Shown piece after piece: positions 1 to 11,487 of a DNA stretch of 64,000 nucleotides (the first letter of the stretch is position 1; the number at the start of each line of letters is the position of its first letter). The position numbers and the translations under genes were made by a program. A model generated the notes under the pieces. The model saw only the letters and a list, made by a program, of their open reading frames with translations, did no database searches and was not told where the DNA came from. This DNA comes from Bathynomus jamesi. Taxonomy: Eukaryota; Arthropoda; Malacostraca; Isopoda; Cirolanidae. The stretch spans positions 1-64,000 of the forward strand of contig JAJOZX010008807.1 of NCBI GenBank assembly GCA_023014485.1. The letters are read 5' to 3'.

Positions 1-600
1 TTCAATATGTTAAAATCTTTATTTAATGCCTCTTTTGCAGAAATCTATTTTAAAACAAAGAATAATGTCATAACAAGTTCGTCACTTTGTGTACTCTTCT
101 TTCATGATCTATTACGATATTGCTCGAGTCCAAACGCTGACTTGTTCAAAAAGTAACGCTCACTGTTGCTTTTTAAACAGAAAGCTTCGCTCCTCCTCCA
201 AGCTTCTGGACTCGGGTGAGTGATTTCCGCACTACCTGTTATAAATAATCTTTCAAAATTTCAAGTGGCTTTTATTCAATATTTTTCACGGAGTATGCCT
301 TTGCATTGATCTCATGATTAACTGTTGACTGATGAAACGTTTGCTTTCCATGATAATATATGCATTAACAAAATTTAATTCGTCCAGGTGGCTCAATTTC
401 GTCAGCCTAGTGACGCGAAAAACGTAGCTAGCCTATGCTAAAAATGATAACTGGCAACTCCTCTCAGGTTTCTTCAGTAGTTTAGTTGCCTGCGGAGTGA
501 ATGTTTGTAGCATTGTGTTGTGTATTTCTGTGTATAGTGTAACTAGTGTATTATAATTATTCTTATATTTTTTGTGTTCAAACAGCTCTACATTTACCCA
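1..600. other. unassigned AT-rich sequence
   Basis: No domain or structured repeat was recognised. It lies upstream of the hAT pseudogene and may contain that element's 5' untranslated part. The left terminal repeat expected for the element (starting CAGTGGCGAC) was not found here. Confidence 0.4.
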
Positions 601-2695
601 TAATGGAGAAGGATGTTGTGTTAGATTTAAAAGAAAAACCATTTGGGCAGAGATAATATTGCGGAAAAGCGAGAAATTATCAAATTAGGCCGACCACATC
701 CTTCACTAAAACTAAAATAGGCCATCGTACTTTTCAAATCAAGTGGTATGAAACAGATGATTGGCTGTATGCAAGTGCCTCTAATGAGAAACTATACTGT
801 TGGCCATGTTTGCTTTTTCAACCGAAACCAAATCATCGTGGATGGACAGATGGTGGTTACAGCAATTATAAAAATATTCTAAGTGACTGCAAACATCATA
901 GTAAATCTTTGAGTCATTTGCATAATTACAAATGTCTAAAAACGTTTGGACAGTTTGATATTGAAACTGCTCTTAGTGAGACTGCAAAAACTTGAAAAAG
1001 AACGGTATAACAAATCAGTGAAGAAAATAGACAATATTTAAAACAGTTAACAAATGCCGTTATATATCTTCGTAAACAAGAACTGCCATTGCGTGGCCAT
1101 GATGAAGGAAAAGATAGCCTTAATAAAGGTAATTATCGAAGCTGTTGCATTGCTTTGCTGAAATAGATAGTGTTTTTGCATCTAGATTTCCACGAAAGAA
1201 GGATCGAAGCATTTTTTCAGGAGTTTCAAGTACAATACAAAATTATATCATATCTGCAATAGATAGTGTCATAGCTGATGCAATTCATACTGAAGTTGAA
1301 AAAGTTCCTTTTTTCTTAGTGCAAGCAGATGAACTACAGATTGTGCAATGCATGCCCAACTCTCAATTATAATTAGATATGTGTCTGAATGCCAAATTAA
1401 ATGAAAGATTTTTAGGATTTTTTGACGTAAGTGATGATAAAGTGCTTCAAGGTTGGCTGATATGATAGAAAATGTGTTGAACCCTTTAGTGAAGCTAAAA
1501 CTAAATTGGTTAGCTAAACGTACGATGGAGCAGCTGTGATGGCAGGTGAGCTAAACGGGGTGCAAAGAAAATTGAAGGAGAAAGGATTTAAATACGGCCA
1601 TTTTATTCACTGCTATGCTCATAAGCTAACTTAGTTTGGAGTAAAAGTGCTGAGAAAGTGAATGGGGTTAAAATGTTTTTTTCTTATTTACGCTCTTTTA
1701 GTAAATTTACATCTTCGAGTACAAAACGGAAAAGTGTCTTTCGAGATTTTAATATCAGCATTCCAACTGTGTCATCCATAAAACAGATGCTTGAAAACTT
1801 GAAAAGTGCATTTCAACATATTTTAGACAATAATGAAAGGTGGGATGAAGATACTCTAAGTGAAACTGACAATCTGCTGGCAAAATTGAATGACTTCACT
1901 TTTATGTTTTTCAAAAATTATTTTCATAACATATTATCCCAAGCTGGAAAACTCTTTGATGTTCTACAGTGTAAGCAGCTTGACATGAAGTTGGGCCAGG
2001 ATAAAATAAATGACTTTATTCAATTTGTCGAAAATCATCGTAACGATGAACATTATGAAAAAATCGTTAAAGAAACAATGGGCGACATTGCACAACCAGA
2101 TGACTCGGGGCCTCCTCCCAGGAAAAGAGTCAGGGGAAGACAAATGAACTATAAAGCGACGTATTTCGAAATAATTGACAACATTTTAGTGTCGTTAAGA
2201 GAGCGATTTGCTTGCATTCAGGAATTCACATTTTTTAAATTACTTGACGTGAACAAGTTTGAAATGTTTGCTCATTCATTTCCTATGCAACATGTAAATG
2301 CTTTACAAAGTAAATACCCAGATATCTTTGATTGCAAATCCTTGGTGAACGAACTGAAATATATGTATAATGACAGTGACTTTAAAAATGCAAGTCAGTC
2401 AATGTCATTTTAGAGTTAATTCATAAACTGGATTTGTTGTCTATGTCTGAAAGTGTTAAGCTAATTCAACTTTTGCTGACCATCCCTGTAACTTCAGTTG
2501 CCAATGAAAGAAGTTTCTCACCTTAGACAGAATTCGATCATATTTGCGATGCACAATGGCTCAAGAACGGCTGTCATCCCTGGCTCGCATTTCGATCGAA
2601 AAACAAATACTGAATGACTTGGAAAGCAAAAAGGAGCTACACGACAAGATTTTACAGGAATTTCCTATAAAACCAAGACGCTTGGAGTTTATTTT
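601..2695 (+). pseudogene. hAT transposase pseudogene, ZMYM1-like (DUF4371 + hAT C-terminal dimerisation)
   Basis: Decayed transposase of the hAT type that resembles ZMYM1 and 52-kDa repressor-like proteins; such enzymes cut and paste DNA in the nucleus. Landmarks appear in family order across several frames: KEKPFG near 630, LYCWPCLLF near 800, LPLRGHDEG near 1085, YDGAAVMAGELNGV at 1521-1562, HCYAHK near 1610, then a 251-codon open stretch at 1658-2413, and IPVTSVANERSFS (the hAT dimerisation signature) near 2483-2521. Stops and frameshifts (near 993, 1370, 1635, 2410 and 2525) separate the blocks, so no full-length protein can be made. The longest open block holds the linker between the DUF4371-like part and the dimerisation domain. 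Family assignment is secure from motif order; the subfamily is inferred. Confidence 0.85.
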
Positions 2696-2821
2696 AAATA
2701 AAGTAAGTTCATGATTTATTTTTTATTAAATTATGTAAATATTTTATTTATGATTCATTGCATGTATACCGTATATTTCTGTTCATGCTGGTTCTTTAAA
2801 TTGTTTTGGTAAAAATTTGTA

Positions 2822-2860
2822 CTGAGCCCGAGTAACATTGATAAGCTAGAGTCGCCACTG
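2822..2860 (+). repeat. right terminal region of the hAT element
   Basis: The sequence ends in GAGTCGCCACTG, the reverse complement of a typical hAT terminal repeat (CAGTGGCGAC...). It sits 165 bp downstream of the dimerisation domain and abuts a short (TA)n. No matching left end was seen, so the target duplication cannot be tested. Confidence 0.5.
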
Positions 2861-2892
2861 AATATATATATATATATATTATTTATAACATG

Positions 2893-2927
2893 GGAGGAAT
2901 AAAGGGATTTATGGGACACTCTATATT
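2893..2927. mobile_element. end fragment of a mariner-type MITE
   Basis: AAAGGGATTTATGGGACACTC matches in spirit the right arm of the MITEs at 41865-41958 and 51590-51684 (...GGACTTATGGGGCACCCTG). Only one arm is present, so this is a truncated relic. Confidence 0.4.
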
Positions 2928-3047
2928 TTAGTTACCAGTCACATTACAAACATTTTGGGCTTCTTTTTGACAACTGAACTAAAAGCATAAAAACATAAAA
3001 ACAGTTGTAGAAAATTTGCCTTTTAGTACGTTATTATTTAGTGTGGT

Positions 3048-3430
3048 TTGTCAGGGACTTTGCACGAGAACCTGTTTAGCTAGTTCTTTAAATCATTCAG
3101 GTTGGTGTGTTAGAGATTCCTCAGTTCTTTTGGCACTACAGTGAAAAGTTTTGGGCCTCGTATTTTGAAAGTATTTTCCATCCCAGTTTCCTTGGACCCT
3201 CGTCCCACCGCAGCTGGGCCAATAGAGACTCTGCCTCGTCTTTCATTCTAGTGTGTTTCTATTTCATTTCTAAAGTTAGGGACATAATCCTCGATCATTT
3301 TCCATATGTGTATTATTGCGTACCGCTCGCGTCTTCTTTCCAGGGAGTAGAGCTTCAGGAATTGTAGTCGAGACCAGTAGTCAATGCCTCAGTCAGGCGC
3401 CCGCGGGGAACTCCCTACATTGACCGGCAA

Positions 3431-3432
<2 letters not shown>
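3048..3432 (-). pseudogene. non-LTR retrotransposon ORF2 C-terminal fragment, copy 1
   Basis: On the minus strand this encodes the tail of a LINE reverse transcriptase polyprotein: DYWSRLQFLKLYSLERRRER near the start, then IIHIWKMIEDYVPN, then IRGPKLFTVVPKELRNL, the usual order at the end of arthropod jockey/CR1-like ORF2. A stop interrupts the frame after the IEDYVPN block. A nearly identical copy lies at 4740-5255 in the same orientation. The endonuclease and the catalytic RT motifs are absent, so it is a truncated remnant with no expected activity. Confidence 0.8.
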
Positions 3433-3468
<36 letters not shown>

Positions 3469-3474
3469 TATTTA
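3428..3474. repeat. (ATT)n microsatellite
   Basis: About 15 trinucleotide units abut the 5' boundary of the first LINE fragment. Confidence 0.9.
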
Positions 3475-3851
3475 CCGTGGGATATTACAGTCCCGTTAGT
3501 ACGGAAAGGGTTAAGTAAACTTAATTAAAACTATTAAATTTTAGGTCCTCTCTTGTCTCCTACCGGCGTTTCCCAGATTTTTTATTTCATAATTATTAAA
3601 ATGAGAGATATATATCAAAGTGAGGTGAAGTGTCCTGTACGCCATTCGAAAGGGGAAATTTTTGGCTTTGAAATAAGGCCTAGCCGGTTGCTATAGACCT
3701 CCTAATTCTGAAAAAGTTTTAGCTTTTAATTCAAAAACTTTTGAGGGACCCTGTATGCATCGTATGGTGGTCTTTAATTTAAACTGTAGCTGCATAATTC
3801 TATGTTCATATTAATATCCTCAAATATGCTCGCGGTTTCTGATACATAATG
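3475..3851. other. unassigned sequence
   Basis: AT-rich; no coding or repeat structure recognised. Confidence 0.4.
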
Positions 3852-3859
3852 AAATTATT

Positions 3860-4042
3860 GGATCACCCGAAGATCAGGGCCTTATAAGGCTAACTGACGA
3901 AAAATATCACGACCTAACCTAACCAATCGTTAGATCAACTGTACGCCCTTGACGGTTGGTTAGGTTAGGTCATGATATTTTCGTTAGTTAGCCTTATAAA
4001 GCTAAATAAAGAAGGCTGGGGGCCCTGATCTTCAGGTGGTCC
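3860..4042. mobile_element. GG/CC foldback MITE, copy A (GGATCACC type)
   Basis: A 183-bp palindromic element. It begins GGATCACCCGAAGATCAGGG and ends with the near-exact complement CCCTGATCTTCAGGTGGTCC. An exact 8-bp duplication AAATTATT flanks it (3852-3859 and 4043-4050). Inside is an imperfect ~105-bp hairpin core with CTAACTGACGAAAAATATCA, CCTAACCTAACC, a loop containing GTACGCCCTTGACG, and the complementary arm. There is no coding. The 8-bp duplication would fit hAT- or Merlin-class transposition; the GG start favours Merlin, but this is inference. The same core occurs at 11222, 28934, 37563 and 39222. Confidence 0.85.
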
Positions 4043-4050
4043 AAATTATT

Positions 4051-4735
4051 TTCTTCAGTCGCTCTATCAATTTTGAAGTTACGAAAACTGTAACGTTAAA
4101 GGTCAGTGGGTACCCACCCTATTTGTTGCAACAGTGTTAATGAAAGTAATGCAGTACATTAATGAAAACTATTGTGGGCGTACTTAAATTTAAAATAAAA
4201 AATGTACAAAAACTTTTCGATTATCCCCCCCCCCCGAAGTAAGTTTTAAAATTGAGGGGGTCTTTTTATTGCAAATACTTTATTCAAGAGAAGGGCATTT
4301 TTAATCATTTTATTTTAAAAGAAAACTTAACTTCAAAGCGTTTGAGGAAGACCTTTAAACACAATTACTCCGTAACTGCCCTTTGTTGTCGGTCGTGATC
4401 GATACTGCCTTTGGCAGGAGGTAACTTTATTCGTAGACACAATTAATCTCCCCCCCCCCCCCCACATTTCAAATAAATAACTTTTTAAGACGGTCATTTT
4501 CAGCTATTTTACAGTCACTTTATAGAGAACTGTAATGATAATGGCTTATAAGAAATGAAACAGCAATTTTATTCCTAGCCATTATATGAACGAGATTTCT
4601 TCAATTACACTTCAAAAAAGTTGTTTACGATCCAACCTTTAAGGTTGTGGTGTCACTCTCAAGAAGTGAAAATAACGAGAGAAAATAACTATAGCTATGT
4701 CATAACAGTTTTATATATATATATATATACCTTAT
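4051..4735. other. unassigned sequence with poly-C runs
   Basis: Contains C-runs near 4226-4235 and 4449-4463 and a (TA)n near 4712-4729. No coding seen. Confidence 0.4.
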
Positions 4736-4739
4736 GATG

Positions 4740-5255
4740 GCTTCGAACGACGGATGAGGATCGACTTGCCGTAGTCGACCCGTCTACAGCATCTCAATTC
4801 ATTTACGGGATTTGGTGGAGAGAATTGGTTTGCACTCTTTTCCTGCCCTCGTAGCCAGCCACGCATGGTTTGTTAGGGACTTTGCACGAGAACCTGTTTA
4901 GCTGGTTCTTTAAATTATTCAGGTTGATGTGTTAGAGGTTCCTCAGTTCTTTTGGCATTACAGTGAAAAGTTTTGGGCCTCGTATTTTGAAAGTATTTTC
5001 CAGCCCCGTTTCCGTGGACCCTCGTCCCACCGCAGCTGGGACAGTAGAGACTCTGCCTCTTCTTTCATTCCATTGTGTTTCTATTTCATTTCTAAAGTTA
5101 GGGACATAACCCTCGAGCATTTTCCATATGTGAATTATTGCGTACCGCTCGCGTCTTCTTTCCAGGAAGTAGAGCTTCAGGAATTGTAGTCGAGACCAGT
5201 AGTCAATGCCTCAGTCAGGCGCCCGCGGGGAACCCCCTACATTGGCCAGCAAATT
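4740..5255 (-). pseudogene. non-LTR retrotransposon ORF2 C-terminal fragment, copy 2
   Basis: Second, longer copy of the LINE tail at 3048-3432. A 62-codon open frame (4932-5120) holds IETQWNERRGRVSTV and IRGPKLFTVMPKELRNL. Beyond one stop the frame continues with RFSCKVPNKPCVAGYEGRKR and VQTNSLHQIP, the characteristic extreme C-terminus of jockey-like ORF2 proteins. Both copies share the same upstream boundary (about 3432 and 5255) although their outer flanks differ. It encodes no enzymatic domain. Confidence 0.82.
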
Positions 5256-5720
5256 TTTCTATATCACGGGGGAATTGCTCCCTCGAGTCGTAGTGAAATC
5301 GTTCTGTAGATGTTAATTTGAATGTTAATTTTCGTGTTTTTCTTCAGTGAAGTTAGTATTCGATTACTTACTGTAACTTTGTGTCTGCTTTCAGCCTGTT
5401 TCTACAAAGTGACTTTTATTTCCTGCTGCTCAATTAAACCGGGCGTCAACTGACACTGAAATTTTCAAAACTGAAGCTCATAAAAAAATTATTTACGTTT
5501 TACAATGTCTCAGGATAGGCTGTCAAATCTGGCGATTATCTTCACTGAAAAAATTAAGGAGAAAAACTAAGTTATATGGATATTATTGACGATTTAGCAT
5601 ATAGAAAAAGTAGGGAAAAAATGTGGAAGAGAAGTGCCAATGAAGAAATGTAGAAAAATGTAGAAAAAAGATGAAAAAAATATAAAAATGTTTAAAAAGA
5701 AAAAAAGTAGGAAACTAGAA
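5256..5720. other. unassigned sequence
   Basis: AT-rich, with purine-rich AAAAATGTAGAAAA-like runs near 5640-5710. No gene recognised. Confidence 0.35.
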
Positions 5721-5723
5721 GTA

Positions 5724-6477
5724 CAGTAAACCCTCGTTCAACGCGGGGGTTAGGTTCCTCGAGAACGGCGCGTTAGGTAAATCCGCGTTGGACAAACTTA
5801 ATACCTTATAGGATAAATGGGGATACGTTAACGCGGCCGCGTAAAGTCTCCCATTAATACTTAGATACGTAGATTTTTTATTCACACATAAATGAATTTC
5901 CCTACCTATATTCTGTATGAAATAAGAACATAATAAAATCATAAACATAATGATGTTTACATATGATAAATAAAAATATATTAAATGAAAATAGCACGTA
6001 TCTTTTCTTCACTCTTTCGGATGGTGCGTATGATAGACTCATTCACGTGATACTCGCGGCCAAGTGATGTTATGCTCATACCACACGCAACTTATCTAGA
6101 ATATTTTTTCGGCTGATATCATAACCTTACGACTTTTCTTCTCTTCACTATCAATTGCAGATGCTTTACGTTTTACTGTCATACTGCTGTCTAAGGGTAA
6201 TAGAAAAACAACAACAAAATACGACAAAAACAATCCAACACAACTTCACTGAACTTAATGCGTTAGCGGGACTGAGACAAAGGGTGATGCAAGGGGTGAC
6301 GCGAGAGGGAGGGAGATGCCGCGCACTGGCTCGCGTACAGTACTACTGTATTAGAGCGTGTTTGGCAGACCGTGTATAATCAAATTTTCCGATTTCGGCA
6401 AATAATTGTTCGCATTTATTTTTCCGTGTATAAGCAAATTCACGCTGGACAAACACGCGTTGGACGAGGGTTTACTG
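5724..6477 (-). mobile_element. Tigger/pogo deletion derivative
   Basis: A 754-bp element with terminal repeats CAGTAAACCCTCGTTCAACG and its complement (CGCGTTGGACGAGGGTTTACTG), each next to a TA dinucleotide, as expected for pogo-type insertion. On the minus strand near 6010-6180 it retains the transposase N-terminus in two frames: VKRKASAIDSEEKKSRKV and then SLGREYHVNESIIRTIRK, typical of the Tigger CENP-B-like HTH. The DDE catalytic core is missing, so the copy is non-autonomous. Confidence 0.8.
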
Positions 6478-6789
6478 TATTAGTGATTATTTTGTATCTC
6501 AACTGATTATGTTTTGTCAATTTTTTGCTACAAAATAAATTTTGTTACTCAAAATTGATGTCTGCGTTTCAATGGTTCGCTCAAAGATAGGGGCCCCCCC
6601 CAAATGAGGTCTCGCTGGGGCCATCACATACAGAGCAGAGGCCCTGCCAGTAGTTTTCATCTTTCGTTTCCTCTGCCCAAGACGTAACAGTGCTTTGTGC
6701 GGCTTCTGCGTTTTCTGTATGGGCTTGCGATTAGTGAGCAGTATTCAGTTATTGGTAGGATTGAACTCTAGCTATCGTGATTTTAATGT
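6478..6789. other. unassigned sequence between a Tigger relic and a LINE
   Basis: Includes a C-run near 6595. No coding structure recognised. Confidence 0.4.
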
Positions 6790-9080
6790 TATACTGTTCT
6801 CTGAATTCGGCATCCGATGACATTTTTACTCCAAGTGTTTTTGTACCATTTATTCTATAGCACCTTGTTGTTACCATATCTTATAAATTGGAATTTTTCT
6901 TCGTTGAACTTCCTATTGTTGTTTTTCGCCCACCTGAACAATGTTTCAATGTTTTGTAATTTTTATATGTCACCTTCATTTGATATTTCCTTGCATATCT
7001 TTGCGTCATCCTCAAAACACGATACGTTACTCTCATTAATATCTGCATCAATGTCTATAATCATTATTCTAAACAGCAAAGGAGCTAATACTGTGTCTTG
7101 TGGGACAGAGCTCACAACTTCTAAGACTTCAGATTTGACTCCATTTACTACTACTCTTTGTATTCCTTTGATCAGAAAATTGAATATTCATCGTCCCAGC
7201 TTTCTATTAGTAATTCCTGTATTCTTAGGCTTACAGTATACTGTATGCTATAATTCCATAATCCCATTTATCAAAGGCTTTAGCAAAATCAGTATATATT
7301 CCACCTCCGTGTTGACCTCGACATAATGTTTCTAATATTTTCTCTTGGTGGTCTAATATCTATGACAGGTATAATCTTCCATCCCTGAAGCCATGTTGGT
7401 TCGAATTGCAATTTTGAGTAATTACACATTAAAAGCACTTTATAAGGTGGGAGGTGAGAGTTACTGGACGATAGTTCTTAGGGATTGCTCTGTTACCTCC
7501 TTTGAATAAGGCGGGCAATGTTCGCGTTGTTCACTGGAAGTGGAATTTGTCCTGTATCAAGTGATTTTCTCCATCGTAAGTATGGTGGCTTGGCAATACT
7601 CCCTTTGCATTTCTTGAGAAACATGAGCTTTAATTACATCTCCTTCCAAGAATTCTAAATCCATTAATACATTCGTGTCGAACAACTTTGTTCTTAGCTG
7701 ATTTGTATCTGTATGTGGAAGAATTCATCTGGATTTTCGATTTAATTCTTGGATTTAGGGGTGGTGAATACAGAGTTAAATTGTTCCTTAAGCAACTCGC
7801 TCAATTTTTTGGGGTCATTTGTTTATTCGGTTGCCCCATCTTTTAATTAATGGACCAATATTCTCTCCACATTGCATATTTTTTCCGCAAAAGTGGAGAA
7901 GTATTTTGGGTTATTTTTTATGTTTTCAGCTACCTTGTTTTCCACCTCGTTTGTCGTGTGTATGAAGGTTTGTTTTAGCTCCCTTTTTATTTCACATAAT
8001 TTTTTCTCTAGTTTGAGTCTCCTTGGTTCAGTTCTGCATCCGTGGGTATTTTTTACGCTTTGTTTCCGTTGGCTAAGTAATATTCTGATTTTTCTCTCGA
8101 GTTTGCTACGTTTTGACTACGTTCGGCGCGAACCGTGTTATATCGAATCTTACCGTGTTATATATAATTTTTTACCAAATTTGACATTCCGGAACGTTTA
8201 AGCAATATGGGTTTATTTTCGCTTATCTATCATAGATAGTATTTTTTCTGGAATCTTCTCGTAAAGTACCAATTTCCAATTTACTTTCTTCAAATCTTCA
8301 TTTACACTTTCGAATCTACTTTGAATTCATTCATATGTAAACCTTCAACTATTCCTTCTCTCTCTCTCTGGGGGTGCGTTTTAGGTCTCCTGGTTGCTAA
8401 CTTTATTTGTATATCGATTAGGTTATGGTCAGAGAAATTTGTGTACGTTACCTTTATAATTATAATTATGTCATTGTTATTTGTTAAAATTAAATCGAAA
8501 ACGTTAATTTTTCAAGTCGCTTCGCAGATTTCCTGGCTCTTCCATAATATCTAATGCAGTAGTGTTATTACCTGGGTTCTATCATGCTTTCCATTGCTAG
8601 CATGGGAAATCTTATGATTTTTCTTTCATGTTATGAATGGAAAGTTAAAATCCCCACAAATAAAAATATTTGGCGCTGGAGTTTTAAAAGATGTTAACGT
8701 GCTTTCAATTTCATTTGTAACGAACTGGAATTCACTTTTTGTGGTGTTTGGTGGTCTGTACATGAACATAATGATTATCCTCAGTTCTTTTACTTCTAAA
8801 ATAAGAATTTTGACTGTGCTGTTTGAGTTGTTTTTCATTTTGACATGTATATGTGTTTTTCATGTAAATGCAAGAGCCTTCTCCTTTTCTAGCAAATCTA
8901 TATGTATACAGTATGTTGTAGTCCAGTATTGTAGGCCAGTTTTTCAGTGTCCTGAATGCAATTTTCATGACCTTTTTTCGCATTTCTGTTGGTGTGTTTC
9001 CGTGCTTCCAGAGCTAAATTTTGCAGGTATTGTAATTTGCAGTCTGGGTCAGTGTACACGGCTTGTAGGTTTGTGTGTAA
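6790..9080 (-). pseudogene. non-LTR retrotransposon ORF2 relic (endonuclease + reverse transcriptase), jockey/CR1-like
   Basis: Read on the minus strand, this is a LINE polyprotein in several frames. At 8983-8626 an apurinic-type endonuclease shows MYRPPNTTKSEFQFV and NIFICGDFNFPF. Near 8530-8400 comes SDHNLIDIQIKLATRRPK. A basic linker follows (EKICN, KDGATE, FNSVFTTP near 8000-7750). RT motifs lie at 7330-6950: FAKAFDKWDYGI, VVVNGVKSE, SSVPQDTVLAPLLF, then SCFEDDAKICKEIS, where the usual FADD box reads FEDD. Stops and shifts occur throughout and the C-terminal domain is missing. Open frames on the plus strand here are antisense shadows. Confidence 0.85.
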
Positions 9081-9538
9081 AAATTTACAGGGTTAAGAAT
9101 CATGGTGCTCGGTTGTCTCGGGTGTCTTGACTTTTTTTATATTGTACATATAAATTGCATTATTAGTAAAGCAATAAATACCGTGTGTATTTTGTAACTA
9201 TATTCTACGTTTTCTTTACGGTACCTGCATTACAAAGCCTTGTGTACTTGCTTCCCTCTAGCCAAATTGTCAAATATGACGCACTTAACACATGAATGAT
9301 TATTCAGTAACTGAATTTTAAATCTTATTGCCCAAGCGCTCCAGGCAGTCTTAGAAGAGTTGCCAATTACCACTCCGAAAATTCTCAAATTTCTTGCTTT
9401 CGCGAGGGCATTCTGAATTCAGGATGGTGCAGCATTATAATCATTGATTTTTTTATTTGCCTTGATGAGTGTCCATGTGCCATCGTTAAGTCACAATGTG
9501 CCAGGTTTGGCACATGTGCCAGGGTTTGAGCACCCCGG
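9081..9538. other. unassigned sequence
   Basis: No coding or repeat structure recognised. Confidence 0.35.
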
Positions 9539-9657
9539 CAATAGACCCTCGCTTTACGTGGGGGTACGTCCTGAGCTAACCCCGCGTTATTGGAAACCGC
9601 TTTAAGTGACCTTAACTTCTTATGGGAAAAGTGTACTTATGTTCTAAGTCGTTCCAA

Positions 9658-9732
9658 GTCGTCGTGATCGTGGTCGTGGTCGTGATCGTGGTCGTGGTCG
9701 TGGGCGATGTCGTGGTCGTGATGGTCATGGTT
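9658..9732. repeat. (GTGGTC)n minisatellite
   Basis: About 12 imperfect hexamers of GTGGTC/GTGATC inside the Tigger relic. Confidence 0.85.
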
Positions 9733-9772
9733 GTCAAAATTGCACATCCCCAAGGCTAGTAATGCCTGGGTG

Positions 9773-10143
9773 CACTAGCGGATTTACGGGGGACGCGTGG
9801 GGGCGCCCCCTTTGGTCAATTTGGCGCCCCTTTTGATCAATCTTGGCGCCCCTTCCAAATGCTTTATTTTTTTATAATAAATTTTTTAATTTCTAAAAGC
9901 AAAAAAGTACATACTTTTTTAAATTCTAAAAATATCAACACCACCCTTGTAAATACTTGGCAACTTACCTTTCAATTTTATTTTTAGAAACTGTATATAA
10001 AAATAATATTTTTCTTCGTATAATCAACTAAAATTATGCTTTCCAGCTTTACATATTCATTTATTAATGGTTGTAAGCATTCGTAGACACAAGGTTAATG
10101 TGCTTGTAAACTCTTTGCGTAGTATTCACATTCACGATTCACG

Positions 10144-10188
<45 letters not shown>

Positions 10189-10514
10189 GATGAGGAGTGT
10201 CTGCGCCTTCATAAGTTGTTGATTGTCATTTATGAGTAAACTATCAAGTACTGCACTGGTTACAAATACATATACTTAGAGCTCGATTTCTATGCACAAT
10301 TGATGAAAAGGTTCTAATATCGCTCGACTACCGGGGCTCCCTCCTGGACTCCGCCTGGGGAGCTAACAGCGCTCTCCTAAACCTCCTAACTGTATGCTCA
10401 GTGCTCGCTCGGCTCCCAGTTCGTGGTATTTCCTGTAATAAGATGATGGTATACGTGACTCCTCTGTAAAGGTCCCTCCCCCCCTCCTTTTCGAGAATCC
10501 TAGATCCGCTACTT
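9773..10514. mobile_element. non-autonomous hAT element
   Basis: Flanked by an exact 8-bp duplication CCTGGGTG (9765-9772 and 10515-10522). Ends read CACTAGCGGAT and, in complement, AAGTAGCGGATCTAGG, matching hAT-style ends (CAGTAGCGGATC...). It carries a (GT)n microsatellite at 10146-10188 and no transposase. It interrupts a Tigger relic and is therefore younger than it. Confidence 0.85.
10146..10188. repeat. (GT)n microsatellite
   Basis: About 21 uninterrupted units inside the hAT MITE. Confidence 0.95.
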
Positions 10515-10822
10515 CCTGGGTGTACATCCGACCATGCTACTGTTTGGGGGATGGTGTTGGAGTTTCCTCTACCATCCCATAGTTAGACCTTTCTTTGATA
10601 AAAGACGAGGGGTAGCCACGATAGCCACGAGGTAAATGATGCGTATCTCCCCTCGACAAAGTATTATCGGCAAACCATACATACACATCGCGTGATGCGC
10701 TTTCGTCGCGGCCGAGAGATTTTCTTTCGGCGCAAACCGCGTTATATAGAATTTTGTGCCAACACTTTCGAACCGTGTTAAAACGAAACTGTGTGAGATC
10801 GCGTAAAGCGAGGATCTACTAT

Positions 10823-11213
10823 AAATAGAGGCTACGATATAGTGAGGTAAATTGCTATGAGATGAAGTTAGGCCGCATATTAAATCAATGTGGGTTTTGA
10901 TGGTATCGAATGATATCGAAATATATACACTGGAAATTCATGCAGCTAAATAAGTACAGTATTTTCATACCTTTTTTCGCTATTTCAATGGAATATCTGT
11001 CTTAAATCAGTATAATGACCATCGTACGAATATAAAGCGATAATTGAGTATAATTATGGATCTTTATTGTTGAAAGATAAAGTACGATACCACTGGCTCT
11101 CAAATTTATTATTAGATAAAAGCATTTCTTATATAGGTAGTTACGATTTGGTAGTATAAATATTATGATTAATTATGAAATATATAAAGAGGATTAATTA
11201 TAAATTATGATTA
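10823..11213. other. unassigned AT-rich sequence
   Basis: Nothing recognised. Confidence 0.4.
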
Positions 11214-11221
11214 CAAATAAG

Positions 11222-11479
11222 GGTGCTCTTCCAATATGTGCTCTACCGCGAAACTGTGATCTACCATATTCCAACTAATATTCCATATTCCAGGCTAACT
11301 AACGAAAATATCACGACTTAACCTAACCAATCGTCAAGGGCGTATAGTTGACCTAACGATGGTTAGGTTAAGTCATGATATTTCGTTAGTTAGCCTTATA
11401 AGGCTAGTTTCACGGTAGAGCACGTATTGGAATATGGTAGATCACAGTTTCGCTGTAGAGCACATATTGGAAGAGCACC
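11222..11479. mobile_element. GG/CC foldback MITE, copy B (GGTGCTCT type)
   Basis: A 258-bp palindrome beginning GGTGCTCTTCCAATATGTGC and ending with the complement GCACATATTGGAAGAGCACC. An exact 8-bp duplication CAAATAAG flanks it (11214-11221 and 11480-11487). The centre is the shared hairpin core (GGCTAACTAACGAAAATATC, CCTAACC, loop GGGCGTATAGTTGACC, complementary arm). A sub-unit GATCTACCATATTCC is repeated in the arms. Termini match copy D at 37563 but not copies A, C or E. Confidence 0.88.
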
Positions 11480-11487
11480 CAAATAAG

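Larger units (their letters stand above)
9539..10822. mobile_element. Tigger/pogo relic interrupted by a hAT MITE
   Basis: The outer ends read TAGACCCTCGCTTTACG and, in complement, TAGATCCTCGCTTTACG, the consensus style of Tigger termini. A second internal match (GCGCAAACCGCGTTATAT... GCGTAAAGCGAGG) precedes the right end. No transposase domain was recognised. The interior holds a (GTGGTC)n tract at 9658-9732 and a complete 742-bp hAT MITE at 9773-10514. A clear TA duplication could not be confirmed at the left end. Confidence 0.65.

Noticed and set aside
6817..7326. 169-codon plus-strand open frame, hydrophobic
   Set aside because: It lies antisense to the LINE reverse transcriptase, whose conserved motifs read on the minus strand. 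Its membrane-like composition is a by-product of antisense translation.
8633..9130. 165-codon plus-strand open frame
   Set aside because: Antisense to the LINE endonuclease domain on the minus strand.
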